DNA of 64,000 bases from UBA7330 sp965243485 (GCA_965243485.1 CBDEVP010000001.1:2914001-2978000); one strand, 5' to 3'. Positions 38,701-47,066 are shown, numbered from the stretch's first letter. Program-made: numbers and translations. The notes: generated from the letters alone by a model not told the origin.

Positions 38701-39023
38701 TTCGTCCCATTTTGATGACGTCTTTCGCTTTCATTGCCGGGCTGATCCCTTTGGTGCTTTCACATGGAGCAGGCGCTGTAGGGAACAGAACCATTGGTGG
38801 ATCCGCATTGGGAGGTATGCTTTTGGGAACCATCCTGGGGGTGATCATCATTCCAGGCCTCTACTACTTCTTTGGTAAACTTATTGAAGGGAAAAATATG
38901 ATCAGTGATGAGTCTGATGAACCTCTGTCTGAAGAGTATATCCATACTATGGAAGATCGAGACAGACTGCTGCGGCAAGAGCATGCCATAGGTTCAAATC
39001 ATGAGAAAGGAGGTGTGTCATGA
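35790..39023 (+). CDS. RND efflux pump permease, AcrB-like (HAE1 group)
   Basis: The product has 1077 residues, a normal RND length. The proton-relay Asp pair is in LAIGIVVDDAIVVVEAV (TM4), with the second pump half showing a matching motif in GLLGKNAVLIVEFAV (TM10). Two large periplasmic loops and twelve hydrophobic helices are visible. The N-terminal MFFSRIIHRPVLAIVISMVLLFTGG and YPGSNAEVLVNSTLIPLEQAINGV are typical of the multidrug-type branch. Its stop overlaps the start of the outer-membrane factor gene by four bases. Confidence 0.96.
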   Translation: MFFSRIIHRPVLAIVISMVLLFTGGLAIKTLPISQFPEIAPTTVNIFIAYPGSNAEVLVNSTLIPLEQAINGVQDMRYISSDATSAGEATVRVIFEPGTDPNLAVVRVKTRVDQVMPLLPPLVQREGVIITPIQPSMLMYVNLYSTDKDADEKFLYNYANVYMLQEIQRIKGIARAQILGSRQYAMRVWLKPDRMRAYKISAEEVMESMMEQSILARPGRLGQASGKQAQSLEYVLAYQDRYNQPEQYEQIIIRANEEGEIIYLRDIAEVELGSEFFDIYSNLDGYPAASIVLKQNVGTNASEVIAEVKEKLKEMEEYFPPGMDYKISYDVSGFLDASIEQVTHTLRDAFILVALVVFIFLGDWRSTLIPILAVPVSLIGAFFVLQLFGLSINLITLFALVLAIGIVVDDAIVVVEAVHAKMEESNLSPYNAVKAVMGEISGAIIAITLVMTSVFLPITFMPGPVGTFYRQFGITMSSAIILSAVVALTLTPVLCAMLLKNNHGKPKKKTVLNRLLNGFNKGFEKVTGKYVGLLRLIVNRRMVTFGVLIAFGIGILYENNVLPSGFIPNEDQGTIYAIIQTPPGATLERTNQVALELQKICEEIEGVESVSALAGYEIMTEGRGSNAGTCLINLKNWSERSQSVHEIMEELEEKTHELGAVVEFFEPPAVPGFGTSGGFSLRLLDKTNSTDYHGFEKINDQFMDALRQREELTGLFTFFASNYPQYELIIDNKIAMQKGVSIDAAMENLNIMIGSTYEQGFIRFGRFFKVYVQSGPEYRRYPSDLSDLFVKNEEGEMVPYSSFMKLEKRQGPNELTRYNLYNSAAIRGLPAKGYTTGDAVNAIREVAENTLPRGYDIAWEDLSYDQANRGNEALYIFIIVIIFVYLVLAGQYESFILPLAVILSLPVGIFGSFLLLKMMGLANDVYAQVGLIMLVGLLGKNAVLIVEFAVQKHRQGATVLEAAIEGARVRFRPILMTSFAFIAGLIPLVLSHGAGAVGNRTIGGSALGGMLLGTILGVIIIPGLYYFFGKLIEGKNMISDESDEPLSEEYIHTMEDRDRLLRQEHAIGSNHEKGGVS

Positions 39024-40447
39024 GCAGGATTGCTAAAGGTTTAGGGTTGATGGCAGTGACCATCATATTTTATGGATGTGTTCCTGAGCTTGTTCCAAGA
39101 AAAGCAGATGCCGAGATGCCTGCCAGATATCTAGGGAAATCCGACAGTACCAACTCGGCCATTGTGCTTTGGAGGGATTATTTTCATGATCCGCATCTTC
39201 AGGCACTGATAGATACGGCGTTGAAGAACAATCAGGAGTTGAATATTTTTTCTCAGGAAATCGAGATCTCTAGAAATGAGGTCATGGCCAGAAAGGGAGA
39301 ATATCTTCCCTTTGTAGGTCTGGGAGCGGCTGCCGGTGTGGAGAAAGCTGGTCGCTATACCCGGAATGGAGCTGTGGAAGAAAACCTGAAGATCCGCGAA
39401 GGTGAGGAATTTCCGGATCCTTTGCCGGATTTTATGGTAGGTGCTTATGCATCCTGGGAATTGGACATCTGGCGCAAGTTGAGAAATGCGAAAAAAGCAG
39501 CTTTGTCCAGGTATGTGGCCTCAGAAGAAGGGAGGAGGTTTATGATCACCAATCTCATTGGTGAGATCGCCAGCTCTTACTACGAGTTGCTGGCGCTGGA
39601 CAACCAACTGGTGATTGTAAGGCAAAATATCCAGATCCAGTCTGATGCCCTGAATGTGGTAAGACTTCAGAAAGAGTCAGCCAGAGTGACTGAACTTGCC
39701 GTAAGGAGGTTTGAGGCACAGGTGCTGGACACCAGAAGTCTCCAGTTTGATATTCAGCAGCTGATCGTTGAAACGGAAAACAGGATCAACTTTTTGACCG
39801 GCCGTTTTCCGGGTGAGCCAGTACCGCGGGATCCTGAAGCATTTAACCGGTTCCTTCCTGATTCCATCAGTGCAGGAGTGCCAGCACAGCTGCTGGAGAA
39901 CAGGCCTGATATCAGGCAGGCGGAGCTGGAATTGCTTGCTGCTGATCTTGATATCAGATCAGCGAAAGCCAATTTCTACCCTTCCATTGGCATCAGGGCA
40001 GGCATGGGGTACCAGGCTTTCAATCCTCAGTTCCTTCTGTCAACTCCGGAATCTCTGATCTATTCCATGGCTGGCGAGCTGGCAGCTCCACTGGTCAACA
40101 GAATGGCCATCAGAGCGACCTACAACACCGCCAATGCAAAACAAATACAGGCGGTCTATGATTACGAGCAGACCATTTTGAGGGCCTACATTGAGGTGGT
40201 GAATGAGTTGTCGCGAATAGAAAATCTCAGGGGGAGTTATGATCTGAGACAGCAACAGGTGGCGGCACTTACCGAATCTGTGGATATCTCCAATAACCTG
40301 TTCAGATCGGCCAGAGCGGATTATATGGAGGTATTACTTACCCAGCGGGATGCTCTTGAATCCCGGTTTGACCTGATCGATACAAAGCTGGCGCAAATGC
40401 AAGCATGGGTGAGTCTGTACAGAGCAATGGGAGGAGGCTGGCGATGA
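39020..40447 (+). CDS. TolC/NodT-family outer-membrane efflux lipoprotein
   Basis: The product has 475 residues. A lipobox (IIFYGC) gives a lipidated Cys at residue 20. The repeated helical-hairpin outer-membrane factor architecture follows; typical NodT-type segments are WRDYFHDPHLQALIDTALKNNQEL, ASWELDIWRKLRNAKKAA, LLENRPDIRQAELELLAADLDIRSAKANFYPSI, and the closing DLIDTKLAQMQAWVSLYRAMGGGW. It is the exit channel for the pump encoded upstream, with which it overlaps by four bases. Confidence 0.95.
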   Translation: MSRIAKGLGLMAVTIIFYGCVPELVPRKADAEMPARYLGKSDSTNSAIVLWRDYFHDPHLQALIDTALKNNQELNIFSQEIEISRNEVMARKGEYLPFVGLGAAAGVEKAGRYTRNGAVEENLKIREGEEFPDPLPDFMVGAYASWELDIWRKLRNAKKAALSRYVASEEGRRFMITNLIGEIASSYYELLALDNQLVIVRQNIQIQSDALNVVRLQKESARVTELAVRRFEAQVLDTRSLQFDIQQLIVETENRINFLTGRFPGEPVPRDPEAFNRFLPDSISAGVPAQLLENRPDIRQAELELLAADLDIRSAKANFYPSIGIRAGMGYQAFNPQFLLSTPESLIYSMAGELAAPLVNRMAIRATYNTANAKQIQAVYDYEQTILRAYIEVVNELSRIENLRGSYDLRQQQVAALTESVDISNNLFRSARADYMEVLLTQRDALESRFDLIDTKLAQMQAWVSLYRAMGGGWR

Positions 40448-40485
40448 TCTAAGGATCTTTTTTTGTGTTTTTGGTTACTTTTTTG

Positions 40486-40517
40486 AAGGTCGGGGTCACT
40501 GATCCCGGCCTTTTTTT
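40486..40517 (+). terminator. Terminator of the RND efflux operon
   Basis: Stem GGTCGGG/CCCGGCC (one G-T pair), nine-base loop, followed by seven T. Confidence 0.88.
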
Positions 40518-40589
40518 GTATTAGATGTCTGCCGAATCAAATGCTATTTCAAGCAGGCATCAGACCAAATAACCTGCTAGCTTTACAGC

Positions 40590-41420
40590 ATGATCCCAGT
40601 GGGCAGAATTTGTGAATTAACAATACATAGAAAAACGACCGAAGGTCTTTATCTGCGGGATGCTTTTGATGAAGAAGTCCTTTTAGACAGGTATCCTGAG
40701 ACCACCAAGCCCGGAGAAAGACTCAGGGTATTCATCCTTCCGGATCCAAAGGGCGAAAAGGTGGCCGTATATCCTGTGCCCGCGGCCCAGGTCAACGAGT
40801 TTGCATATCTGAAAGTAGTTTCTGAAACCGCCGGAGGGGTGTACCTTGACTGGGGCATAGAAAACAGGCTTTTTGCCCCTAAAGGGATCCAATCCTATCC
40901 GATGCGGGAAGGTTCTTTTTATTTTGTCAGGGTGTTTATTGATCATCAGACGGAGCGCATTGTAGCCAGCAACAACATCGAAAGGTTTCTGGACCAGCGA
41001 AAGCCAAGACTGGAAACAGGGCAGGAGGTAGAGCTGGTGATTTGGGAAAAGACAAAGCTCGGATACAGGGTATTCATCAATCACCGGTATGAAGGAATGG
41101 TGTTTCACAGTGATATCTTTCAGCCTGTGAAACCAGGTCAGAAAGTCAGGGGTTATGTGAAAAAAGTGAGGGATGATGAAAAGATAGATCTGACCTTGCA
41201 GCCATTAGGATATTCGAATTTCAATGACCGGAATACCGGCAGGATCCTGCAGGCCCTCAAGGATCATGGCGGGGAGCTTCCGTTGACGGACAACAGTTCG
41301 CCCGAGATGATCAATGAGCAGTTCCAAATGAGCAAAAAAGCCTTCAAGAAGGCAGTAGGTGCTTTGTACAAGGCCAGGAAGATAGAGTTGCTGGAGAATT
41401 CGATCAGGCTGGTGGAGTAA
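40590..41420 (+). CDS. CvfB-family S1-like RNA-binding protein
   Basis: The product has 276 residues. The N-terminus and middle contain three successive S1-like OB units (VGRICELTIHRKTTEGLYL, VSETAGGVYLDWG, ETGQEVELVIWEKTKLGYRVFIN), followed by a C-terminal winged-helix-like segment (MSKKAFKKAVGALYKARKIELLENSIRL), the layout of CvfB/YitL proteins. The family binds RNA, and in Firmicutes it affects virulence gene expression. The role in this organism is unknown. It is cytoplasmic with no signal, and lies outside the efflux operon, behind its terminator. Confidence 0.9.
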   Translation: MIPVGRICELTIHRKTTEGLYLRDAFDEEVLLDRYPETTKPGERLRVFILPDPKGEKVAVYPVPAAQVNEFAYLKVVSETAGGVYLDWGIENRLFAPKGIQSYPMREGSFYFVRVFIDHQTERIVASNNIERFLDQRKPRLETGQEVELVIWEKTKLGYRVFINHRYEGMVFHSDIFQPVKPGQKVRGYVKKVRDDEKIDLTLQPLGYSNFNDRNTGRILQALKDHGGELPLTDNSSPEMINEQFQMSKKAFKKAVGALYKARKIELLENSIRLVE

Positions 41421-41616
41421 ATGCCATCAGAACATAAACGACGCATGCGAGAAAGTCAAGATTGATGCCCTCGGGGTACATCATCATAGCCTTGATGATT
41501 TGGGTTCCTTCATTACCTCTTCTTTGAAATCCTGGAATATCGAAAAAATAAGCGCGACCGTTGTCTGATCGTTTGATTTCATTATTTTTATTTGAGCTGT
41601 ATGCTATTAGTAACAA
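41404..41616 (-). CDS. Possible short gene or gene remnant
   Basis: A 70-codon frame with TTG start overlaps the end of cvfB on the opposite strand by 17 bases. Its codon choice (GAA, AAA, GGT, GAT-rich) resembles neighbouring genes, and the segment GRAYFFDIPGFQRRGNEGTQIIKAM looks protein-like. I do not recognise it. It may be the 3' end of a decayed gene, and convergent overlap makes it uncertain. Confidence 0.2.
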   Translation of the reverse strand: MLLIAYSSNKNNEIKRSDNGRAYFFDIPGFQRRGNEGTQIIKAMMMYPEGINLDFLACVVYVLMAFTPPA

Positions 41617-41640
41617 TCAACTTATTAATCCTAGTACCGA

Positions 41641-43749
41641 ATGAACACTGATCTGTATCCAAAATCGCCTGAACTAGCCAGTTACGATTTTATTAAGCCC
41701 TCTCCTCAATTTACCAGTTCAGCAACAAATGTTGTCTTTTCGATTATCCTATTCTTATTGTTTTATTTAGTACTAATTGCTTTAGCCACAGGTATAATGA
41801 TTGGTTCAGGTTGGCTGGCAATGACCATTTTGGCATGGCATACAAATATTCTTACTCTCATGGCTGCAGCTGGAATCGTTACGTTGGGGATCATGCTTTT
41901 CCTGTTCCTATTTAAGTTTATTTATACCAGTGCAAAAGATGTAAATCCGAATAGGTTTGAGATTAAGGAATCAGTCCATCCCGAGCTTTTCCAGTTTATT
42001 AAATCGCTGACCCTCGACACTAAATCCAAACAACCAAAGAGGATCTTTGTCTCACCTGGAGTGAATGCTATGGTTTTCTACAATTCCAGTTTTTGGAGCT
42101 TATTTTTTCCAGTTCGGAAAAACCTGGAAATCGGATTAGGGCTAGTGAATTCAGTGACAATAAGTGAATTCAAGGCTGTTCTTGCTCATGAGTTCGGACA
42201 CTTCTCTCAACGAAGCATGAAAATTGGTAGCTACATATATACGGTGAATAAAGTGATATTTAATCTGGTCTACGAGTATGATGACTGGGATAAAACGCTC
42301 GTAAGGTGGGCTGAAGCCGGCGGTATTTTTGGTGCTTTCGCCGGTATAACATTTTGGATTGTGGAAAGGATCAGAAGCCTTCTAAAAGCGGCATACAACC
42401 TCATCAATGTGGCATATATGAAGCTTTCCAGAGAAATGGAATATCATGCAGATTTGGTAGCCGTCAGTGTGGGTGGAAATATCCCTTTTACAAGTGCATT
42501 AAAAAAGACTGAATTTGCATCTTTTGCATACGATTACACAACAGGTTATCTGGATTCCTTGGCTAATAAGGGAAAAGCAAGTAAGAATATTTATGCAAAT
42601 CATTCATTTACGCTTTCTTTTTTAGCAAAACTCAACAACCTTCTGGATTCAAACGGTGAAATAAGAATAGATGACCTTGATGATCCATCAATATTAAAAA
42701 CCAGGGTTGTTATAAAAGATCAATGGGCCTCGCATCCAACCTTGAAAGAAAGAATAGAAAATATTTCAAAGGTTGCAATAGATACGGAGGATAATAATGA
42801 ATCTGCCTGGAATCTATTTTCACATCACGAAGCCTTACAAGAGCAAGTAACCAAAATGATCTATGAAAATGGCTTCAAAGGAGTAGAGTTTGAGTTAATT
42901 GAAAATAATGCTTTTCATGATCATGCATCAAATGAATTAAATAAATACAAAATCTCCGACTCCTATAATGGGTTTTATGAAGATCGATATTTGACTACGT
43001 TCGAGCTAAGAGAGCTGATTAGAAAAAAGACAGGCAAAACATTTCAAAATCTTTATTCCAAAGAAATTGTCGAGAAGATCAAGCGTCAAAGTTTGAATAA
43101 GATTGATTTAGAAATCCTAAAACAAATAGACTCAAAGCTTATAAAGGTTAAATTTTTCGAATTTGATGGAAAGAAATACAAGGCAAATGAGGCCAAAAAA
43201 TTAATACCAGGTGTTCAAGCTGAAGTTGAGCAAGGAGAAAAATTCATTGAAGAAATTGATAAGGAATCCTTTACCTACCACCACTCAAAGGCTAAGGAAG
43301 CTGATAAGGACGCTAAACTTGTAGATCTTTACCAAACTTACTTTCAATTGGTAGGGGTCCTTAACTCCCTGGATAAGATCAATGCGGATATGCAAAAATT
43401 ATCAGACAAACTATACAATCAGGTTCGGTTTGCAGAAGATGAAGTAAAGCAATTAGCCGCGGAATTTGCATCTGCTGAAAAGCAATTCAAAGATTTTCTG
43501 AAGACTCAGAATTTGAATAATATATTAGAGAATATGGAATCTAAAGACCAGGCTACTGCTTTAAAGGAATTTGTAGAACAGGATAAGTTTTATTCGAGGT
43601 TAAATGACTTCCATGAAGAAAATTTTATCAATTTTTTGAATTTGATGTTCGATGTAAACAATTCGTTGGGGATTCAATATGGAAATGCTTTGAAAGAAAT
43701 GACTGACTTCCAGATAGAATTGGAAAAGAACAAAACAGCCGGCTATTAA
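41641..43749 (+). CDS. M48-family membrane metallopeptidase
   Basis: The product has 702 residues. Two N-terminal transmembrane helices (about residues 30-100) precede a peptidase domain with the zinc motif HEFGH in VLAHEFGHFSQRS near residue 185, and the third ligand in SREMEYHADLVAV near 270. The long C-terminal part (about 400 residues) is charged and helical, with a KEADKDAKLVDLYQTYF coiled-coil-like region, and no known domain. M48 enzymes usually act in membrane protein quality control. This one is considerably longer than HtpX (about 290), so the C-terminal extension is notable. Confidence 0.9.
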   Translation: MNTDLYPKSPELASYDFIKPSPQFTSSATNVVFSIILFLLFYLVLIALATGIMIGSGWLAMTILAWHTNILTLMAAAGIVTLGIMLFLFLFKFIYTSAKDVNPNRFEIKESVHPELFQFIKSLTLDTKSKQPKRIFVSPGVNAMVFYNSSFWSLFFPVRKNLEIGLGLVNSVTISEFKAVLAHEFGHFSQRSMKIGSYIYTVNKVIFNLVYEYDDWDKTLVRWAEAGGIFGAFAGITFWIVERIRSLLKAAYNLINVAYMKLSREMEYHADLVAVSVGGNIPFTSALKKTEFASFAYDYTTGYLDSLANKGKASKNIYANHSFTLSFLAKLNNLLDSNGEIRIDDLDDPSILKTRVVIKDQWASHPTLKERIENISKVAIDTEDNNESAWNLFSHHEALQEQVTKMIYENGFKGVEFELIENNAFHDHASNELNKYKISDSYNGFYEDRYLTTFELRELIRKKTGKTFQNLYSKEIVEKIKRQSLNKIDLEILKQIDSKLIKVKFFEFDGKKYKANEAKKLIPGVQAEVEQGEKFIEEIDKESFTYHHSKAKEADKDAKLVDLYQTYFQLVGVLNSLDKINADMQKLSDKLYNQVRFAEDEVKQLAAEFASAEKQFKDFLKTQNLNNILENMESKDQATALKEFVEQDKFYSRLNDFHEENFINFLNLMFDVNNSLGIQYGNALKEMTDFQIELEKNKTAGY

Positions 43750-43778
43750 CCGGCTATTTGTTTCATATTGCAAATTTG

Positions 43779-43862
43779 TACCCAGGGCCGGAGTCGAACC
43801 GGCACGGTATTGCTACCATTGGTGTTTGAGACCAACGCGTCTACCAATTCCGCCACCTGGGC
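43779..43862 (-). tRNA. tRNA-Leu (anticodon CAA)
   Basis: Minus-strand reading gives acceptor GCCCAGG/CCTGGGT (one G-T), D-arm AATTGGTAGACGC, anticodon loop CTCAAAC on a TTGGT/ACCAA stem, a long variable arm, T-arm GGTTCGACTCC and discriminator A. A degenerate remnant of the same tRNA type lies 78 bases upstream in its direction of reading. Confidence 0.97.
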
Positions 43863-43939
43863 ATAAATTACATTTAATAACTATCTCATCCTTCTGAAGA
43901 GATCACTTAGATGACCAGATGAAAGAGGAATTGGTCAAT

Positions 43940-43993
43940 TCCGCTTTGTCAACCGAATCCGCTCACAGCGGAGCAGGTGGGCCACCTAGGCAT
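43940..43993 (-). pseudogene. Degenerate tRNA-Leu-like 5' remnant
   Basis: On the minus strand, GCCTAGGTGGC, a 20-base insertion and GGATTCGGTTGAC correspond to the tRNA-Leu 5' sequence GCCCAGGTGGC-GGAATTGGTAGAC, with 20 of 24 bases matching. The insert contains a TCCGCT/AGCGGA inverted pair. The order, remnant then intact tRNA-Leu in the same direction, is the same as at 30776-31187, but no GIY-YIG frame is present between them here. Confidence 0.55.
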
Positions 43994-44024
43994 CTAAAAT
44001 AAAAACCCCCGAATGTAGAGGGCC

Positions 44025-44073
44025 TTGTCCTCCGTAGCCTGACTACAATAGGCAGGCTGGAGAAGGAGGACAA
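44025..44073 (+). repeat. Nested palindrome downstream of the remnant
   Basis: Outer arms TTGTCCTCC (44025-44033) and GGAGGACAA (44065-44073) enclose an inner AGCCTG (44036-44041)/CAGGCT (44053-44058) stem. A GTAGC follows the left arm, resembling the 26-base units near the 5S gene. Confidence 0.75.
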
Positions 44074-44198
44074 AGCTAGAACATGCACTCAATTAAAACA
44101 ATAAGCAATCGTCAAATAGTGAGAATGATTGCATTCACCAATAAGTTGCATCACCAAACACGTTTTTGTATTTTCCGGTTGAACAAACCCCTAATCCA

Positions 44199-45017
44199 AT
44201 GAAAATCCAAATATTCTGCCCATACTGGGGAAGTGAGCATCTTCCCATCATTGAGTTCCTGGTGAAAATAAAGGCTGCCGGGTATGACGGAGCGGAGATC
44301 GGGATTCCTGATGACAAGGATTTTGGAGAGCAGCTCAGGAAAGGGTTGGAAAAGTACGACCTCAAACTGATCGGTCATCAGCACCTGCCACCGGTGAGCG
44401 AAACTCCGGAAAGCTTTGAAAAGCGCATGGTGGAGAACCTTCATCGTCAGGCCAGCTTCCATCCGGTGCATATTGTCAGCCATACAGGGCGCGACTTTTA
44501 CGATTTCGAAACCAACTGTCGCATCATCGATAAAGCTGAAGCGGTGGCCAAAGAAACGGGGATCCCGGTCTTCCATGAAACGCACAGGGCCCGGTTCAGC
44601 TTCAGTACCTTCAGCATCAAACCCTTTTTCGATCATTTCCCAAACATGAAGATCACGGCTGATTTTTCCCATTGGGTGTGTGTCTCCGAGACTTACCTGG
44701 ACGATCAACCGGACATCATGGAGGAGGCCATCAAAAGATCAGCGCACATTCATGCGCGTATCGGCCACACGGAAGGTCCTCAGGTCACACATCCCGGCGC
44801 CCCGGAGTGGGAGGAGGCGCTTTCGAAACACATAGTCTGGTGGGATGCCATCCTCGCACGAAACAAAGCTGCGGGTAAAAAAGAATTCAATATTACCGTG
44901 GAATTCGGCGCGATCCCGTATTTACCGACATTGCCCTTTACCAACCAGCCGGTGGTTTCACAATGGGAAGTAAACCTTTGGATGATGGAGTTTTTGAGGG
45001 AAAGGTATCAATCTTGA
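44199..45017 (+). CDS. Sugar phosphate isomerase/epimerase-like TIM-barrel protein
   Basis: The product has 272 residues. It matches the xylose-isomerase-like TIM-barrel group: IKAAGYDGAEIGIPDD, VHIVSHTGRDFYDF, IPVFHETHRARFS (metal-binding acid and His), KITADFSHWVCVSE, HIHARIGHTEGPQV and a final NITVEFG with a Glu. No signal peptide is seen, unlike the exported relative at 24210. ATG at 44199 is the start that gives a normal domain; earlier codons in frame belong to the intergenic region. It precedes a binding-lipoprotein gene by 23 bases. The substrate is unknown. Confidence 0.85.
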   Translation: MKIQIFCPYWGSEHLPIIEFLVKIKAAGYDGAEIGIPDDKDFGEQLRKGLEKYDLKLIGHQHLPPVSETPESFEKRMVENLHRQASFHPVHIVSHTGRDFYDFETNCRIIDKAEAVAKETGIPVFHETHRARFSFSTFSIKPFFDHFPNMKITADFSHWVCVSETYLDDQPDIMEEAIKRSAHIHARIGHTEGPQVTHPGAPEWEEALSKHIVWWDAILARNKAAGKKEFNITVEFGAIPYLPTLPFTNQPVVSQWEVNLWMMEFLRERYQS

Positions 45018-45040
45018 AAAGTATTTATCATACCAGGACA

Positions 45041-46012
45041 ATGCCCATCTCTGAGAATCTAGCTGCTTTAGTTGTTGGCTTTATGTTAGCAGCTTCATGT
45101 GGCCCGAATAAGCCGGAGAAAACAGCAATCGTTTACATCAACTCCTACCATCAGGGCCATCCGTCGAGCGACGAGATCATGCAGGGTTTTATGGACAACA
45201 TGCCCATAGACAGCTTTGAAATCCACGCCTGGTACATGGACACCAAGCGTAATCCAACGGAAGAGTTTATTATAGAAAAGGCCAGTCAGCTGCTAGACTC
45301 GATTCAAAAGATCAATCCTGATGTCCTGGTGGTATCCGATGACAATGCGGTTAAATACATCGTTGAGCCCAATCTTCAATCGCTGGAGATGTCCGTCATC
45401 TTTTGCGGGGTAAACTGGACGGATCAGGAGTATGAGCTTCCGAAAGATCAAGTGACTGGTATTATTGAGATCCTGCCGGTTTTTGAGGCGCTGCAAACTA
45501 TCAAATACTTTGATCCATCCATGGATAAGGTGGTGGTGCTTTCGGAAAACACAACAACCTCAAGGAAGGAGGAACAGATCCTGGATACTTTGTTTCAGAG
45601 AGCGGGGTTTACTCCTGAATTCAGACTGGTAAATGACTTTGAACGGTGGAAGGAATCCTTTTTGATATTCAGTGAAACCACTGATTTGATCTATATCCCC
45701 ACCCATGCGGCGATCAGGGGATGGGATGATAAGGAGGCCAAAGCTTTTGTGGAGGAAAACATCAACATCCCGATCATTACCTGTGAGGACTTCATGATGC
45801 CTTTTGCGGTGCTGGGAGTGACCAAGATTGCCAAAGAGCATGGTGAATGGGCCGCTGCAACAACCAAAAAGATCCTGGCCGGAATGTCCGTATCTGAGAT
45901 TCCTGTGACCAGGAATAAACAATCCGTTTTGTGGTTCAACCAAGGTCTTGCAGATCAGATTTCACTTGAAACTGATAAAAAATTTCTGAATCGAGCCAGG
46001 GTCATTGATTGA
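45041..46012 (+). CDS. ABC-type substrate-binding lipoprotein (TrpX-like family), orphan
   Basis: The product has 323 residues. ATG at 45041 gives a lipoprotein signal, LAALVVGFMLAASC, with the lipidated Cys near residue 20. The body has two similar alpha/beta lobes: TAIVYINSYHQGHPSSDEIMQGFMD, NPDVLVVSDDNAVKYIV, and VIFCGVNWTDQEYELPKDQVTGI. This fits the ABC_sub_bind family, often annotated as amino-acid-related binding proteins. No permease or ATPase gene lies nearby, so it may bind a ligand for another transporter or act as a sensor. The ligand is unknown. Confidence 0.7.
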   Translation: MPISENLAALVVGFMLAASCGPNKPEKTAIVYINSYHQGHPSSDEIMQGFMDNMPIDSFEIHAWYMDTKRNPTEEFIIEKASQLLDSIQKINPDVLVVSDDNAVKYIVEPNLQSLEMSVIFCGVNWTDQEYELPKDQVTGIIEILPVFEALQTIKYFDPSMDKVVVLSENTTTSRKEEQILDTLFQRAGFTPEFRLVNDFERWKESFLIFSETTDLIYIPTHAAIRGWDDKEAKAFVEENINIPIITCEDFMMPFAVLGVTKIAKEHGEWAAATTKKILAGMSVSEIPVTRNKQSVLWFNQGLADQISLETDKKFLNRARVID

Positions 46013-46153
46013 TAGAAAGCACATCATTTTCGAATCAATTTCTTATCTTACCATAGCTCATTTCATGCCTGAAACATCATAGGTGGCGGCAGGTACGGGT
46101 AATTATCGCAGCATTGAAATGACTTCTGATCAAATGACTAACCCCAATCCAAA

Positions 46154-47035
46154 ATGAAAAGAAGAACATTTGTTAAAGGATCTTCCCTGATTGCGATAAG
46201 TGTCAGCGCATTCGGGGCAGTCAGCTGGAACGGTAAAGGCTTTACCGGGAATACGCCCACAACGACAGACATCCTGGGTCCCTTTTACCGGCCCGGATCT
46301 CCAATGAGAAGCAATATCATTACCCCTGGCTCAAAGGGAAACCCCATGTTTCTGAAAGGTACCATCTATGGTCATGATGGCACATCCCCATTGAGCAATG
46401 CTCTGATCGAGATCTGGCAATGCGATGAGAACCAGCATTATGACAACAGCTCAGATGAATATGCCTTCAGAGGAGCTATCGGGACGGGAGATGATGGTAA
46501 ATATGCTTTCAGAACCATCATACCTGTACCCTATAAGGTGAGTCCTGAGAGCAATTATTGGCGGCCGGCTCATATTCACATGAGGGTTTCTATACCCGGT
46601 CAGCAGGATCTGATCACACAGATATATTTTAAAGGCGACAAGTATCTTGAAAGTGACTCCTCTTCTTCCGCTCCTGATGCCATTAACCGTATCCTGGATA
46701 TTTCTAAAAATCCTTCTGGAGAAAGTGAGGTGTTATTTGATGTGGTGATGAGCAAGGAGTTTCCTTTGGGACAGGAAGCTTATGAAAAGTTCACAGGACT
46801 GTATCAAATGGATAATAGTAAATTAGAATTCGTTAAGAAAGATGACCTGCTTTTCCTGAAAAGGGATGGACAATACACAGAGGCTCTTAAATATGTGGGA
46901 AGTAATACTTTTGAAGGAGTGAGGGGATTTCCCAGGGTGAAATTTGATTTGCTGGCTGATGGTGTGACCAAAGTAAATTTCTCTACCCGGAACAATACAA
47001 TTACCGGTCAAAAGTTTTTAAAGTATAAGGAATAA
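46154..47035 (+). CDS. Tat-exported intradiol ring-cleavage dioxygenase-like protein
   Basis: The product has 293 residues. A twin-arginine-like N-terminus (KRRTFVKGSSLIAISVSAF) precedes a domain resembling protocatechuate 3,4-dioxygenase beta chains: TDILGPFYRPGSP, EIWQCDENQHYDN, and WRPAHIHMRV. The iron ligands are predicted to be Tyr96, Tyr127, His140 and His142, so the non-haem Fe(III) site appears complete. An additional C-terminal region (about residues 210-293) has no recognised match. It probably cleaves a catechol or hydroxyquinol in the periplasm; the substrate is unknown. Confidence 0.85.
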   Translation: MKRRTFVKGSSLIAISVSAFGAVSWNGKGFTGNTPTTTDILGPFYRPGSPMRSNIITPGSKGNPMFLKGTIYGHDGTSPLSNALIEIWQCDENQHYDNSSDEYAFRGAIGTGDDGKYAFRTIIPVPYKVSPESNYWRPAHIHMRVSIPGQQDLITQIYFKGDKYLESDSSSSAPDAINRILDISKNPSGESEVLFDVVMSKEFPLGQEAYEKFTGLYQMDNSKLEFVKKDDLLFLKRDGQYTEALKYVGSNTFEGVRGFPRVKFDLLADGVTKVNFSTRNNTITGQKFLKYKE

Positions 47036-47063
47036 AAAAGGGCCGAATTTTCGACCCTCTTTA
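47034..47063. terminator. Bidirectional terminator between the dioxygenase and Gfo/Idh/MocA genes
   Basis: Stem GGGCCGA/TCGACCC with one mismatch, flanked by an A-run on the left and TCTTTATTTTT on the right, between two convergent genes. Confidence 0.75.
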
Positions 47064-47066
47064 TTT

